In this document: piece after piece, positions 55,103 to 62,550 of the stretch
How positions within the stretch are numbered: position 1 is the stretch's first letter
Layout of the letters: the number at the start of each line of letters is the position of its first letter
Assembly: GCF_000430705.1 (NCBI RefSeq)
Contig: NZ_AUMN01000016.1
Coordinates: forward strand, 51,087 to 115,086
Length of the DNA stretch: 64,000 nucleotides
DNA from: Arthrobacter castelli DSM 16402
Lineage (GTDB): Bacteria > Actinomycetota > Actinomycetes > Actinomycetales > Micrococcaceae
Reading direction: 5' to 3'
Made by a program: the position numbers and the translations under genes
The notes under the pieces: model-generated
What the model was told of the DNA's origin: nothing
Seen by the model: only the letters and a program-made list of their open reading frames with translations
Database searches by the model: none

Positions 55103-57784
55103 ATGAGCGACGAAACTCCTGAAAATCCTGCGGACGAGACGCCGGTGGAGGGCGAAGTGGTGGCCGGCGCGACAATGGTCGACCGTGTGGAACAGGTGGA
55201 CCTGCAGCTCGAAATGCAGCGCTCCTATCTGGACTACGCCATGGCAGTCATCATTGGCCGTGCCTTGCCCGATGTCCGCGACGGCTTGAAGCCCGTGCAC
55301 CGTCGGGTGCTGTATGCCATGTTCGACGGCGGCTACCGTCCGGACCGTTCCTTCAACAAGTGCGCCCGCGTCGTCGGCGAAGTGATGGGCCAGTACCACC
55401 CGCACGGGGACATGGCCATCTACGATGCGCTGGTGCGGCTCATCCAGGACTGGACCATGCGCTACCCGCTGGCGCTCGGCCAGGGCAACTTCGGCTCCCC
55501 GGGTAACGATTCCCCCGCGGCGCCGCGTTACACCGAGACCAAGATGGCGCAGCTGGCCATGGAAATGGTCCGGGACATCGACGAGGAGACCGTCGATTTC
55601 AAGGACAACTACGACGGCAAAAACCAGGAACCAACGATCCTGCCGTCGCGCTTTCCCAACCTGCTGGTCAACGGTTCGTCCGGTATCGCCGTCGGCATGG
55701 CCACTAATATCCCGCCCCACAACCTCCGCGAAGTGGCCGAGGGTGTGCAGTGGCTGCTGGCCCATCCTGAGGCCAGCAAAGAGGAATTGCTGGAGGCCCT
55801 GATCGTGAGGATCAAGGGGCCCGACTTCCCGACCGGCGCCCAAATCCTGGGCCACCGCGGCATTGAGGACGCGTACCGGACCGGCCGCGGCTCGATCACC
55901 ATGCGTGCGGTGGTCAATGTGGAGGAGATCCAGGGCCGCACCTGTCTTGTTGTCACCGAACTGCCGTACCAGGCGAACCCGGACAACCTGGCTATCAAGA
56001 TTGCCGAACTGGTCAAGGACGGCAAGGTCCAGGGCATTGCCGACCTGCGTGATGAAACGTCCGGACGGACCGGGCAGCGGCTGGTGATCGTCCTTAAGCG
56101 GGATGCGATTGCCAAGGTGGTGCTGAACAACCTCTATAAGCACACCCAGCTGCAGGAGAACTTCAGCGCGAACATGCTCGCCATTGTCGACGACGTGCCG
56201 CGCACGCTGAGTCTGGATGCCTTCATCCGGCATTGGGTCACCCACCAGTTGGATGTCATCGTGCGGCGTACCCGATACCGGCTGCGCAAGGCTGAAGAGG
56301 CTGCCCATATCCTGCGCGGGTACCTGAAGGCCTTGGACGCGCTCGATGACGTGATCAACTTGATCCGCAGGTCGCAGACCGTCGAGGACGCGCGGCATGG
56401 ACTGATGGATCTGCTCTCCATCGATGAACAACAGGCCCAGGCAATTTTGGACCTGCAGCTGCGCCGGCTGGCCGCCTTGGAGCGCCAGAAGATCCAGGAC
56501 CAGCACGACGAACTGGAACGCAAGATCATCAGCTACAAGGAGATCCTCGCCTCCGAGGAGATGCAGCGCGGCATCGTCAGCGACGAGCTCGCCGACCTCG
56601 TGGAGAAGCACGGCGATGACCGCCGCACCGAGATCATGCGCGGTTACGACAGCGACATGAGCATGGAGGACCTCATTCCCGAAGAGGAAATGGTGGTCAC
56701 CATCACCCGCGGCGGCTACGTGAAGCGTACCCGCAGCGACAACTACCGTTCGCAGAATCGCGGCGGCAAGGGCATCCGCGGGGCACAGTTGCGCGGTGAC
56801 GACGTCGTCGAGCATTTCTTCGTCACCACCACCCATCACTGGTTGTTGTTCTTCACCAACCTGGGGCGTGTGTACCGGGCGAAGGCATACGAGCTCATTG
56901 AGGCGGCGCGCGATGCCAAGGGACAGCATGTGGCTAACTTCCTGGCGTTCCAGCCGGATGAGGAAATCGCCCAGGTACTGGATCTGCGGGACTACAATCA
57001 GGCGCCGTATCTAGTGCTGGCCACCAAGAACGGGTTGATGAAGAAGACCCGGCTTGAAGACTACGACACCAATCGTTCGGCCGGCGTGATCGCCATCAAT
57101 CTGCGCGAGAACGACGAACTGGTCTCCGCCCAGCTAGTGTTCGAAACTGACGACCTGATGCTGGTCTCCCGCAAGGGTCAGTCGCTGCGTTTCACGGCCA
57201 CCAACGAAGCGCTGCGCCCGATGGGCCGGGCCACTTCGGGTGTGACCGGGATGAAGTTCCGGGAGCAGGACGAACTGCTCGCGGCGGAAGTGGTGACTGA
57301 TGATTCCTTTGTCTTCACTGTCACCGAGGGCGGATACGCAAAGCGCACAGCTGTGGATCAGTACCGGCTGCAGGGCCGCGGCGGGCTCGGCATCAAGGTG
57401 GCCAACCTGGTTGAGGAGCGCGGCGGTCTCGCCGGCGCGCGGATCGTCCAGGAAGGCGATGAGGTGCTGGTGGTGATGAACGGCGGAAAGGTGGTGCGCT
57501 CCAGCGTTACCGGCGTACCCGCCAAGGGCCGGGACACCATGGGAGTGGTGTTTGCCAAACCGGACAAGAACGACAGGATCATCGCCGTCGCACGCAATAG
57601 TGAACGAAACCTGGCAGCTGTCGATGAAGATGCTGAGGATTCGGACGAACCTGCCGTTATCGGCGCGGATGAGCCTGCACCCACCCCCTCTGATGAAGTA
57701 CCGTTGAATCCAAATCAGCAGGCCGAAGGCATTTCCCAGGATGAGGGAACTGCTGAGCCTGACACTAATGGAGGTACCGAGTGA
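55103..57784 (+). CDS. gyrA: DNA gyrase subunit A
   Basis: Breakage-reunion subunit of 893 aa with the catalytic Tyr in APRYTETKM, the GyrA-box [10 protein letters not shown] and six beta-propeller blades, then an acidic tail of about 70 residues. In the quinolone region it reads [14 protein letters not shown], with Met104 at the position of E. coli Ser83. The ATG at 55103 follows GGGAAAG. The last bases overlap the DUF3566 start. Confidence 0.97.
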   Translation: MSDETPENPADETPVEGEVVAGATMVDRVEQVDLQLEMQRSYLDYAMAVIIGRALPDVRDGLKPVHRRVLYAMFDGGYRPDRSFNKCARVVGEVMGQYHPHGDMAIYDALVRLIQDWTMRYPLALGQGNFGSPGNDSPAAPRYTETKMAQLAMEMVRDIDEETVDFKDNYDGKNQEPTILPSRFPNLLVNGSSGIAVGMATNIPPHNLREVAEGVQWLLAHPEASKEELLEALIVRIKGPDFPTGAQILGHRGIEDAYRTGRGSITMRAVVNVEEIQGRTCLVVTELPYQANPDNLAIKIAELVKDGKVQGIADLRDETSGRTGQRLVIVLKRDAIAKVVLNNLYKHTQLQENFSANMLAIVDDVPRTLSLDAFIRHWVTHQLDVIVRRTRYRLRKAEEAAHILRGYLKALDALDDVINLIRRSQTVEDARHGLMDLLSIDEQQAQAILDLQLRRLAALERQKIQDQHDELERKIISYKEILASEEMQRGIVSDELADLVEKHGDDRRTEIMRGYDSDMSMEDLIPEEEMVVTITRGGYVKRTRSDNYRSQNRGGKGIRGAQLRGDDVVEHFFVTTTHHWLLFFTNLGRVYRAKAYELIEAARDAKGQHVANFLAFQPDEEIAQVLDLRDYNQAPYLVLATKNGLMKKTRLEDYDTNRSAGVIAINLRENDELVSAQLVFETDDLMLVSRKGQSLRFTATNEALRPMGRATSGVTGMKFREQDELLAAEVVTDDSFVFTVTEGGYAKRTAVDQYRLQGRGGLGIKVANLVEERGGLAGARIVQEGDEVLVVMNGGKVVRSSVTGVPAKGRDTMGVVFAKPDKNDRIIAVARNSERNLAAVDEDAEDSDEPAVIGADEPAPTPSDEVPLNPNQQAEGISQDEGTAEPDTNGGTE

Positions 57785-58359
57785 GCACGACCAACTCCAA
57801 CCAGCGGGGCACGTCCAGCCAGGCGCGTCGGCCCCAGCCCTCCAGCGCTCCAAAGTCCGGCGGACCTGCACAGCCGCAGCAGAGTGCGGCTGGAAACTCG
57901 CCCAACCGCTACGGTTCCTCCGGTTCCGGGTCCGGCGGGCAGCAACCTCCCGGATCCAAGCCCGGATTGGTCCGGCCCGCGCCGAAGGCCAAGGTACGCC
58001 GTGCACGGCTGCTCGTCAGCAAGGTCGATCCATGGTCGGTGCTGAAGCTGGCTTTCCTGCTTTCCGTGGCGTTGGGAATTGTCACAGTGGTCGCTTCGAT
58101 CGTGCTGTGGACGGTATTGGACCTCACCGGCATTTTTGACCGCGTCAACGGACTGCTGGACTCGATTATGGGCTCCGAAGGCGGACAGCCATTCGACCTG
58201 AGGGAATTCGCTTCGCTGGGCCAGGTGGCCTCGTTCGCAACTATCATCGCCGTCGTCAATGTAGTGCTGTTGACCGCGCTGGCCATGCTCTCTGCCATTC
58301 TCTACAACATTTCCTCCACCCTGGTCGGGGGAATCGGAGTCACCCTGACAGACGACTGA
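57781..58359 (+). CDS. DUF3566 membrane protein
   Basis: Protein of 192 aa, the conserved actinobacterial neighbour of gyrA. The first 75 residues are Gln/Ser/Pro-rich and disordered; the DUF3566 domain starts near [20 protein letters not shown] and has two helices ([20 protein letters not shown] and [18 protein letters not shown]). GGAGG precedes the GTG, which overlaps the gyrA stop. Its function is not established. Confidence 0.9.
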   Translation: MSTTNSNQRGTSSQARRPQPSSAPKSGGPAQPQQSAAGNSPNRYGSSGSGSGGQQPPGSKPGLVRPAPKAKVRRARLLVSKVDPWSVLKLAFLLSVALGIVTVVASIVLWTVLDLTGIFDRVNGLLDSIMGSEGGQPFDLREFASLGQVASFATIIAVVNVVLLTALAMLSAILYNISSTLVGGIGVTLTDD

Positions 58360-58415
58360 TTTGAGCAGGGCATGGCACCTAAGGTAATGTCGTGTCTTGG
58401 CCCGAGACGGCAGAC

Positions 58416-58492
58416 GGGCGTATAGCTCAGACGGTTAGAGCGCTTTGCTGATAACGAAGAGGTCCCAGGTTCAAGTCCTGGTACGCCCACCA
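58416..58492 (+). tRNA. tRNA-Ile (GAT)
   Basis: A complete cloverleaf folds: acceptor GGGCGTA with TACGCCC, D-arm GCTC/GAGC, anticodon stem CTTTG/CGAAG with loop CTGATAA (anticodon GAT), and T-arm CCAGG-TTCAAGT-CCTGG. The CCA end is encoded (58490-58492). Its place after gyrA and DUF3566 is conserved in actinobacteria. Confidence 0.97.
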
Positions 58493-58522
58493 ACTGCCAC
58501 TGAGGAAGGTCAGGAGAACACC

Positions 58523-58639
58523 ATGAAGAAGTTGTTTGTTGTGGCAACGGCAATCGCCGGTGTACTGGCCTATAAGAAGTGGCAGGATTCAGAAGCGGAG
58601 AAATCCGTCTGGAATCAGTCGACCGACAAGGTGGACTGA
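58523..58639 (+). CDS. DLW-39 family small membrane protein
   Basis: Protein of 38 aa between the two tRNA genes. It reads MKKLFVVATAIAGVLAYKKW and ends EKSVWNQSTDKVD: a single short membrane helix and an acidic tail. This matches the DLW-39 family of Micrococcaceae and relatives, named for its length. The ATG follows CAGGAGAAC. Function unknown. Confidence 0.88.
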   Translation: MKKLFVVATAIAGVLAYKKWQDSEAEKSVWNQSTDKVD

Positions 58640-58691
58640 ACACCGTGCATCTTTCCCGGCGATCGTGCCGGGAGTGGATGGACGGGCCCTC

Positions 58692-58764
58692 GGGGGCATG
58701 GCGCAATTGGTAGCGCACCTGCTTTGCAAGCAGGGGGTTAGGGGTTCGAGTCCCCTTGCCTCCA
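58692..58764 (+). tRNA. tRNA-Ala (TGC)
   Basis: Cloverleaf of 73 nt: acceptor GGGGGCA/TGCCTCC, D-arm GCGC/GCGC, anticodon stem CCTGC/GCAGG with loop TTTGCAA (anticodon TGC), and T-arm with GGTTCGAGTCC. The CCA end is not encoded (CCGG follows). It pairs with the tRNA-Ile gene upstream. Confidence 0.96.
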
Positions 58765-58774
58765 CCGGGAAATG

Positions 58775-58807
58775 ACCCGGCCGGCATCAGTGCCGGCCGG
58801 GTTTTTT
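58775..58807 (+). terminator. Terminator after tRNA-Ala
   Basis: ACCCGGCCGGCA and TGCCGGCCGGGT form a 12-bp stem with a 4-nt loop, followed by a six-T run. A textbook intrinsic terminator 11 bp after the tRNA. Confidence 0.93.
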
Positions 58808-58880
58808 ATTGCCTGCCGATGAAAACGGGTAAGCGGCAAGAATGTGTGTGTCCAGCCGCCGACGTATCAGCAGGTTAAAA

Positions 58881-58919
58881 GCCAAGGGGCCTTCCGGATC
58901 ATCCGGAAGGCCCCTTGGC
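58881..58919 (-). terminator. 18-bp perfect hairpin, terminator of the reverse-strand gene
   Basis: GCCAAGGGGCCTTCCGGA and its exact complement, with only three unpaired bases between them. On the reverse strand a TTTT run follows. It ends the gene at 58936-59838 and may be bidirectional. Confidence 0.9.
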
Positions 58920-58935
58920 ATTGCTTCACAGCCGA

Positions 58936-59838
58936 TTAGCTGGTGCTGCGGTTGCCATTCTGACTGTTGGCTTCAGCCTCCTTGGCGGCGGCCCGGGTTT
59001 CAGCCTGTGGTTCCTTGGAATCCTTCTTTGCTTCGTCCGACTTGTCCGCTGCGGATTCGCTTTTTGCAGCCGGGGTCTGCTCCGCGGTGGCCGTCGTTGC
59101 CGTCGTGCTTCCGGCACCCGTGCCGGTGGTTCCCGAAGTGGCGGCAGTGCTGCTGTCACGGAATGCCGGGCTGGTGGGCGCGGGTGTCTTCCACGGATCC
59201 TCAACAGGCTTGGAAGCGCGCCAAGCGGCCGCACCCGCCGCTGCAGCGGCAAACAGAATGCCAAGAACCAGCCAGACCTTACCGCCCGACTTCTTCTTGA
59301 CTTTCAAATCCTTGGATGCCTGCTTGGCAGCCTTGGTGGCGGCCTTCTTCGCCTTGGCCACTGCCTTCTTGTCCCCGGTGACCCGGGTGACGAACGCATC
59401 GAACTGCGGGGACACCTCCGTGTCATCGAGCCGGCTGGCAAAGGAATCCGCTGCCGTGCTGAGCCGGTTGGACACCTGCGGAATATAATCGTCGACGACC
59501 CGGTCCCTGGCCTGATTGATAGCCGGCGTCGCCCGGTCCAATTGGGCCTGGATGCGCGGGGTGGCCTGATCGACGGCGCCCGAAATGCGAGGTGCCATGC
59601 GGTCAAGTCCGTCCTGGATCTTCGGAGTGACTGTTGCCACTCCGCCGGCGACCCCGTCGGCAGCGCGCCTCACACCTTCCTGCACCTTCGGTGAGGCAGA
59701 CTCGATGCCGCGTTCAAGCCGGGGAACGGCCCAGTTCATTCCGGATTCGAATTTCGGCCCTGCCCAGTCCCGGGCTTGTGCGACTCCCGAGTAGACATTG
59801 TCTTGAAAGTCGCGGGTCTTGTGGTCAGTTTTCTTCAC
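58936..59838 (-). CDS. Membrane protein with amphipathic helical repeats, unknown
   Basis: Protein of 300 aa from a GTG with GGGAGGT upstream. Residues 10-130 are imperfect repeats of amphipathic helices (PKVQEGVRRAADGVAGG, PKIQDGLDRMAPRISGA, PRIQAQLDRATPAINQA). A Lys/Ala-rich segment leads to one membrane helix (GGKVWLVLGILFAAAAAGAA), then a low-complexity Ala/Thr/Ser/Glu tail. The repeats resemble apolipoprotein- or LEA-like sequences that coat membranes. Found in Arthrobacter relatives without a known function. Confidence 0.75.
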   Translation of the reverse strand: MKKTDHKTRDFQDNVYSGVAQARDWAGPKFESGMNWAVPRLERGIESASPKVQEGVRRAADGVAGGVATVTPKIQDGLDRMAPRISGAVDQATPRIQAQLDRATPAINQARDRVVDDYIPQVSNRLSTAADSFASRLDDTEVSPQFDAFVTRVTGDKKAVAKAKKAATKAAKQASKDLKVKKKSGGKVWLVLGILFAAAAAGAAAWRASKPVEDPWKTPAPTSPAFRDSSTAATSGTTGTGAGSTTATTATAEQTPAAKSESAADKSDEAKKDSKEPQAETRAAAKEAEANSQNGNRSTS

Positions 59839-59994
59839 AGTTACCTCCCGAGGATGGTCTCTAACCTTGTGCTAAGCCTACGTGTTACGCCGGTGCTGCG
59901 CTATTCGTTGTTCCGGCGGCCATGGATTTTCACTCACCGCTAAACGGCACTGCCGCCGTGCCGCCGTCGTCGGGCGTCATGAAAGAATGGGCTC

Positions 59995-60537
59995 ATGACT
60001 GCTATTCCCACCGCCAAAGCGACCTTCCATACCAATCTCGGCGATATCGTCGTAAACCTGTTCGGCAATCATGCGCCGAAGACGGTGAAGAACTTCGTGG
60101 ATCTGGCCACGGGTGCCCGCACTTGGACCCACCCGGAGACCGGCGAGGAAACCAGCGCCCCGTTGTACGACGGCGTCATCTTCCACCGCATCATCAAAGA
60201 CTTTATGATTCAAGGTGGCGACCCGCTCGGCCAGGGTGTTGGCGGGCCCGGCTACCAGTTCGACGACGAAATCAGCCCTGATCTCGATTTTACCGAACCG
60301 TACAAGCTGGCGATGGCCAACGCCGGAATCCAGATGGGCCGCGGCACCAACGGTTCACAATTCTTCATCACCACCACCGCGACCACGTGGCTCCAGGGCA
60401 AACACTCCATCTTCGGCGAGGTGGCTGACGACGAGTCGAAGGCTGTCGTGGACAAACTGAACAACGTTGAAACCGATGGTCGGGATAAGCCACGCCAGGA
60501 CGTTGCCATCGAGACTGTCGACGTCGAACAACTCTAG
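59995..60537 (+). CDS. Peptidyl-prolyl cis-trans isomerase (cyclophilin)
   Basis: Cytoplasmic cyclophilin of 180 aa without a signal peptide. Catalytic features: VIFHRIIKDFMIQGGDPLGQ (Arg and Gln), MANAGIQMGRGTNGSQFFIT and WLQGKHSIFGEV. It speeds proline isomerisation in folding proteins. The cyclophilin-rhomboid pair downstream of gyrA is conserved in actinobacteria (ppiA locus). Confidence 0.95.
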   Translation: MTAIPTAKATFHTNLGDIVVNLFGNHAPKTVKNFVDLATGARTWTHPETGEETSAPLYDGVIFHRIIKDFMIQGGDPLGQGVGGPGYQFDDEISPDLDFTEPYKLAMANAGIQMGRGTNGSQFFITTTATTWLQGKHSIFGEVADDESKAVVDKLNNVETDGRDKPRQDVAIETVDVEQL

Positions 60538-60553
60538 TCGATTCCCCATACTG

Positions 60554-60577
60554 GCCCCCCGGCACCCGCCGGGGGGC
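60554..60577 (+). terminator. GC-rich hairpin after the cyclophilin gene
   Basis: GCCCCCCGGC and GCCGGGGGGC form a perfect 10-bp stem with an ACCC loop, 16 bp after the stop codon. There is no T-run, as is common for high-GC terminators. Confidence 0.65.
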
Positions 60578-60627
60578 GTTGACGGACCGCAGGGGAGGGT
60601 CCAACTGGCCCAGAGGAGCCAATACAC

Positions 60628-61467
60628 GTGAGTTATGGAATGCAGGCCTCCGGCCCTTCGCAGGAGGTTCCAGTCTGTCCCCGTCACGAGGACAGAGTTT
60701 CGTATGTGCGCTGCCAACGCTGCGGCCGCCCGGTCTGTGGAGAATGCCAGCGGACGGCTTCCGTTGGCGTGCAATGCGTCGACTGCGTGAAGGAATCTTC
60801 GCGGACAGCCCCGTCGCACCGGACTGTGTACGGCGGGGCTGTCCGGCCGGGCAAACCGATCGTGACCTATTCGTTGATCGGGGCAAGCGTGGCAGTCTTC
60901 ATACTGCAGTTCGTTGTCCCGGGGCTGACGCAGATGTTCGGCTATGCTCCCGTCTACACGCTGCTGGAGCCATGGCGCATGCTCACGGCCTCTTTCCTGC
61001 ATTCGCAGAGCTTCTTCCTCCACATTGTCTTCAACATGTACATCCTGTGGTTGATAGGCCAGTCTCTTGAACCGCTGTTGGGAAGGACGCGGTTCCTCGC
61101 GCTCTATCTGATTTCAGCATTCGGCGGGTCCGTCGGCGTGCTGCTGCTTTCACCGGTGACGACTCTCGTCATTGGTGCTTCGGGTGCGGTATTTGGGCTG
61201 TTTGGTGCCTTGTTTGTTGTTCAACGGCAGCGTGGCGGCGATGTGCGCCAGTTGGTGATCCTGATTGCGATAAACGCCGTGCTGGGATTCGTCGTGGCCA
61301 ATATTGCCTGGCAGGCGCATCTCGGCGGCCTCGTCGCCGGCGGATTGGCCGCTGCCGCCATCGCATACGCCCCCCGGGGCAAGCACCGCACATTGATCCA
61401 AGCCGCCGGCCTGACCGGCGTAGTGCTGATCCTGCTCGCCCTCGGAGCGGCACGTATCTGGATCTAG
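60628..61467 (+). CDS. Rhomboid family intramembrane serine protease
   Basis: Protease of 279 aa from a GTG with AGAGGAG upstream. A B-box-like zinc finger opens it (CPRHEDRVSYVRCQRCGRPV, then CGEC and CVDC). Six helices follow, with HIVFNMYILW in the second, the catalytic Ser in VIGASGAVFGLFGAL and the catalytic His in WQAHLGGLVAGG. It cleaves membrane proteins within the bilayer; substrates are unknown. In relatives the next gene is usually crgA; here the transposon end follows. Confidence 0.94.
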   Translation: MSYGMQASGPSQEVPVCPRHEDRVSYVRCQRCGRPVCGECQRTASVGVQCVDCVKESSRTAPSHRTVYGGAVRPGKPIVTYSLIGASVAVFILQFVVPGLTQMFGYAPVYTLLEPWRMLTASFLHSQSFFLHIVFNMYILWLIGQSLEPLLGRTRFLALYLISAFGGSVGVLLLSPVTTLVIGASGAVFGLFGALFVVQRQRGGDVRQLVILIAINAVLGFVVANIAWQAHLGGLVAGGLAAAAIAYAPRGKHRTLIQAAGLTGVVLILLALGAARIWI

Positions 61468-61506
61468 AGTCGGGCCGTTTCAGACCTGCTACGCGCCCGC
61501 TGCACT

Positions 61507-61698
61507 TGTGGACGAACCGCGATCTTCAAAGTTATCCACACGACTCATCCACAGTGGGGACAACTTACACACATGTAATTCCACAGGTGTGAATACCGCT
61601 CCTTCCCCTACGTGACAGGGTTGACCTACTTGTCCACACAATATTTCCCCACAGGTGTGGATAACTTTCGATTGATCGCCTGTGAACATTGTGGATAA
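61507..61698. other. DnaA-box cluster downstream of the rhomboid gene
   Basis: Three perfect boxes (TTATCCACA 61532-61540; TGTGGATAA 61656-61664 and 61690-61698), two with one mismatch (TCATCCACA 61545-61553; TTGTCCACA 61630-61638) and weaker ones (TGTGGACGA 61507, TGTGAATAC 61588) in under 200 bp. This is denser than in oriC itself, 13 kb away. It ends 12 bp before the repeats of the transposon end. Confidence 0.75.
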
Positions 61699-61710
61699 CT
61701 GTAGTGTAGG

Positions 61711-61777
61711 TTCCGCGTTAATCTGTCAATTTCCGGATTTCGTGTCAGCAGCGTGTCAATTTCCGCGTTTCATGTCA
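61711..61777. mobile_element. End repeats of a Tn7-like transposon
   Basis: Three copies of a TTCCG-CGTTT-CATGTCA-like motif: 61711-61728, 61731-61747 and 61761-61777. TGTCAATTTCCG is repeated exactly at the junctions (61724 and 61754). Clustered repeats next to tnsAB are typical TnsB binding sites. The outermost base is uncertain: TGTCA at 61724 or a point slightly further left. Confidence 0.6.
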
Positions 61778-61797
61778 GCGGGGGCAATACTTGGTGC

Positions 61798-62550
61798 ATG
61801 AGCCGGGCTGACCGTCTGGATGCGACTGCGAGGTACTTCTGCCGCGTTAGGGGAGAGGTCAGCGTCCCGTGGCTCGAAGCGGATGCGGCGACTATTCTGG
61901 ATGCTTATCCGGTGCGCGTTCCCGATTCGCGTTCTGGGCAGAGCAACTATTCAGGGTTGTTCTGGTCCGCGACCATTGATGCCCACCTGGTGTACGAGTC
62001 TCTGTTGGAGCTCGATCGGTTATGGCTTGCTGATTTTGATCCGGATATCACGACTATTACCAGTCAGCCGCTGTGGATCGAAGGCATGGTATCGGGAAAG
62101 GTGCGGCGTCATGCGCCCGACTTTTTGTTGAAGTCGACGCAGCGTGGCCATGTCCTGGTGGATGTGAAACCGGCTAAGGCCGCGGCGCGGCCGGAAATCC
62201 GTGAGGTATTCGACTGGACGGGTGCATTGTGCGCGCGCAAGGGGTGGGCGTATGAGGTGTGGACCGGTGCTGATGTCTTCCTGTTGAGGAACGTTCGTTT
62301 CCTTGGTTCCGCCCGCCGCGCGGAATTGATCAGTCAATCTGCTGTGGTTGCACTCCTGGACCGTTTCACCCCTGGGACAACCATCAACGCGCTGATTAAG
62401 GAAACAGCGCGAACACACGACGAAGAACAGGTCAGATCTGCTCTGCTGCATTTGATGTGGAAGCAGCTCCTGAGCACCGACCTGCGGCGTCCGTTATCAG
62501 GTGAGACGGTCCTTGATGTTGGAGTGGGAGCAAATTATGTCGAGCATTGA
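61798..62550 (+). CDS. tnsA: TnsA-like transposase endonuclease subunit
   Basis: Protein of 250 aa, the restriction-like nuclease that cuts the 5' strands in Tn7-type transposition. The fold is shown by YESLLELDRLWLADFDPDI (Glu), VRRHAPDFLLKS (Asp) and HVLVDVKPAKA (Lys): the E...PD...xVK catalytic pattern. The C-terminal part (residues of about 180-240) is helical and could contact TnsC. The start ATG 61798 lies 20 bp after the last end repeat with GGGGG upstream. It overlaps the tnsB gene by 14 bp. Confidence 0.85.
   Translation: MSRADRLDATARYFCRVRGEVSVPWLEADAATILDAYPVRVPDSRSGQSNYSGLFWSATIDAHLVYESLLELDRLWLADFDPDITTITSQPLWIEGMVSGKVRRHAPDFLLKSTQRGHVLVDVKPAKAAARPEIREVFDWTGALCARKGWAYEVWTGADVFLLRNVRFLGSARRAELISQSAVVALLDRFTPGTTINALIKETARTHDEEQVRSALLHLMWKQLLSTDLRRPLSGETVLDVGVGANYVEH

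Noticed and set aside
55007..56929. 640-codon reverse frame opposite gyrA
   Set aside because: Antisense of a highly conserved gene; the length follows from codon bias in high-GC DNA.
61507..61777. CRISPR array
   Set aside because: The short repeats are DnaA boxes and transposase-site motifs of differing spacing and orientation; there are no uniform repeats with spacers and no cas genes.
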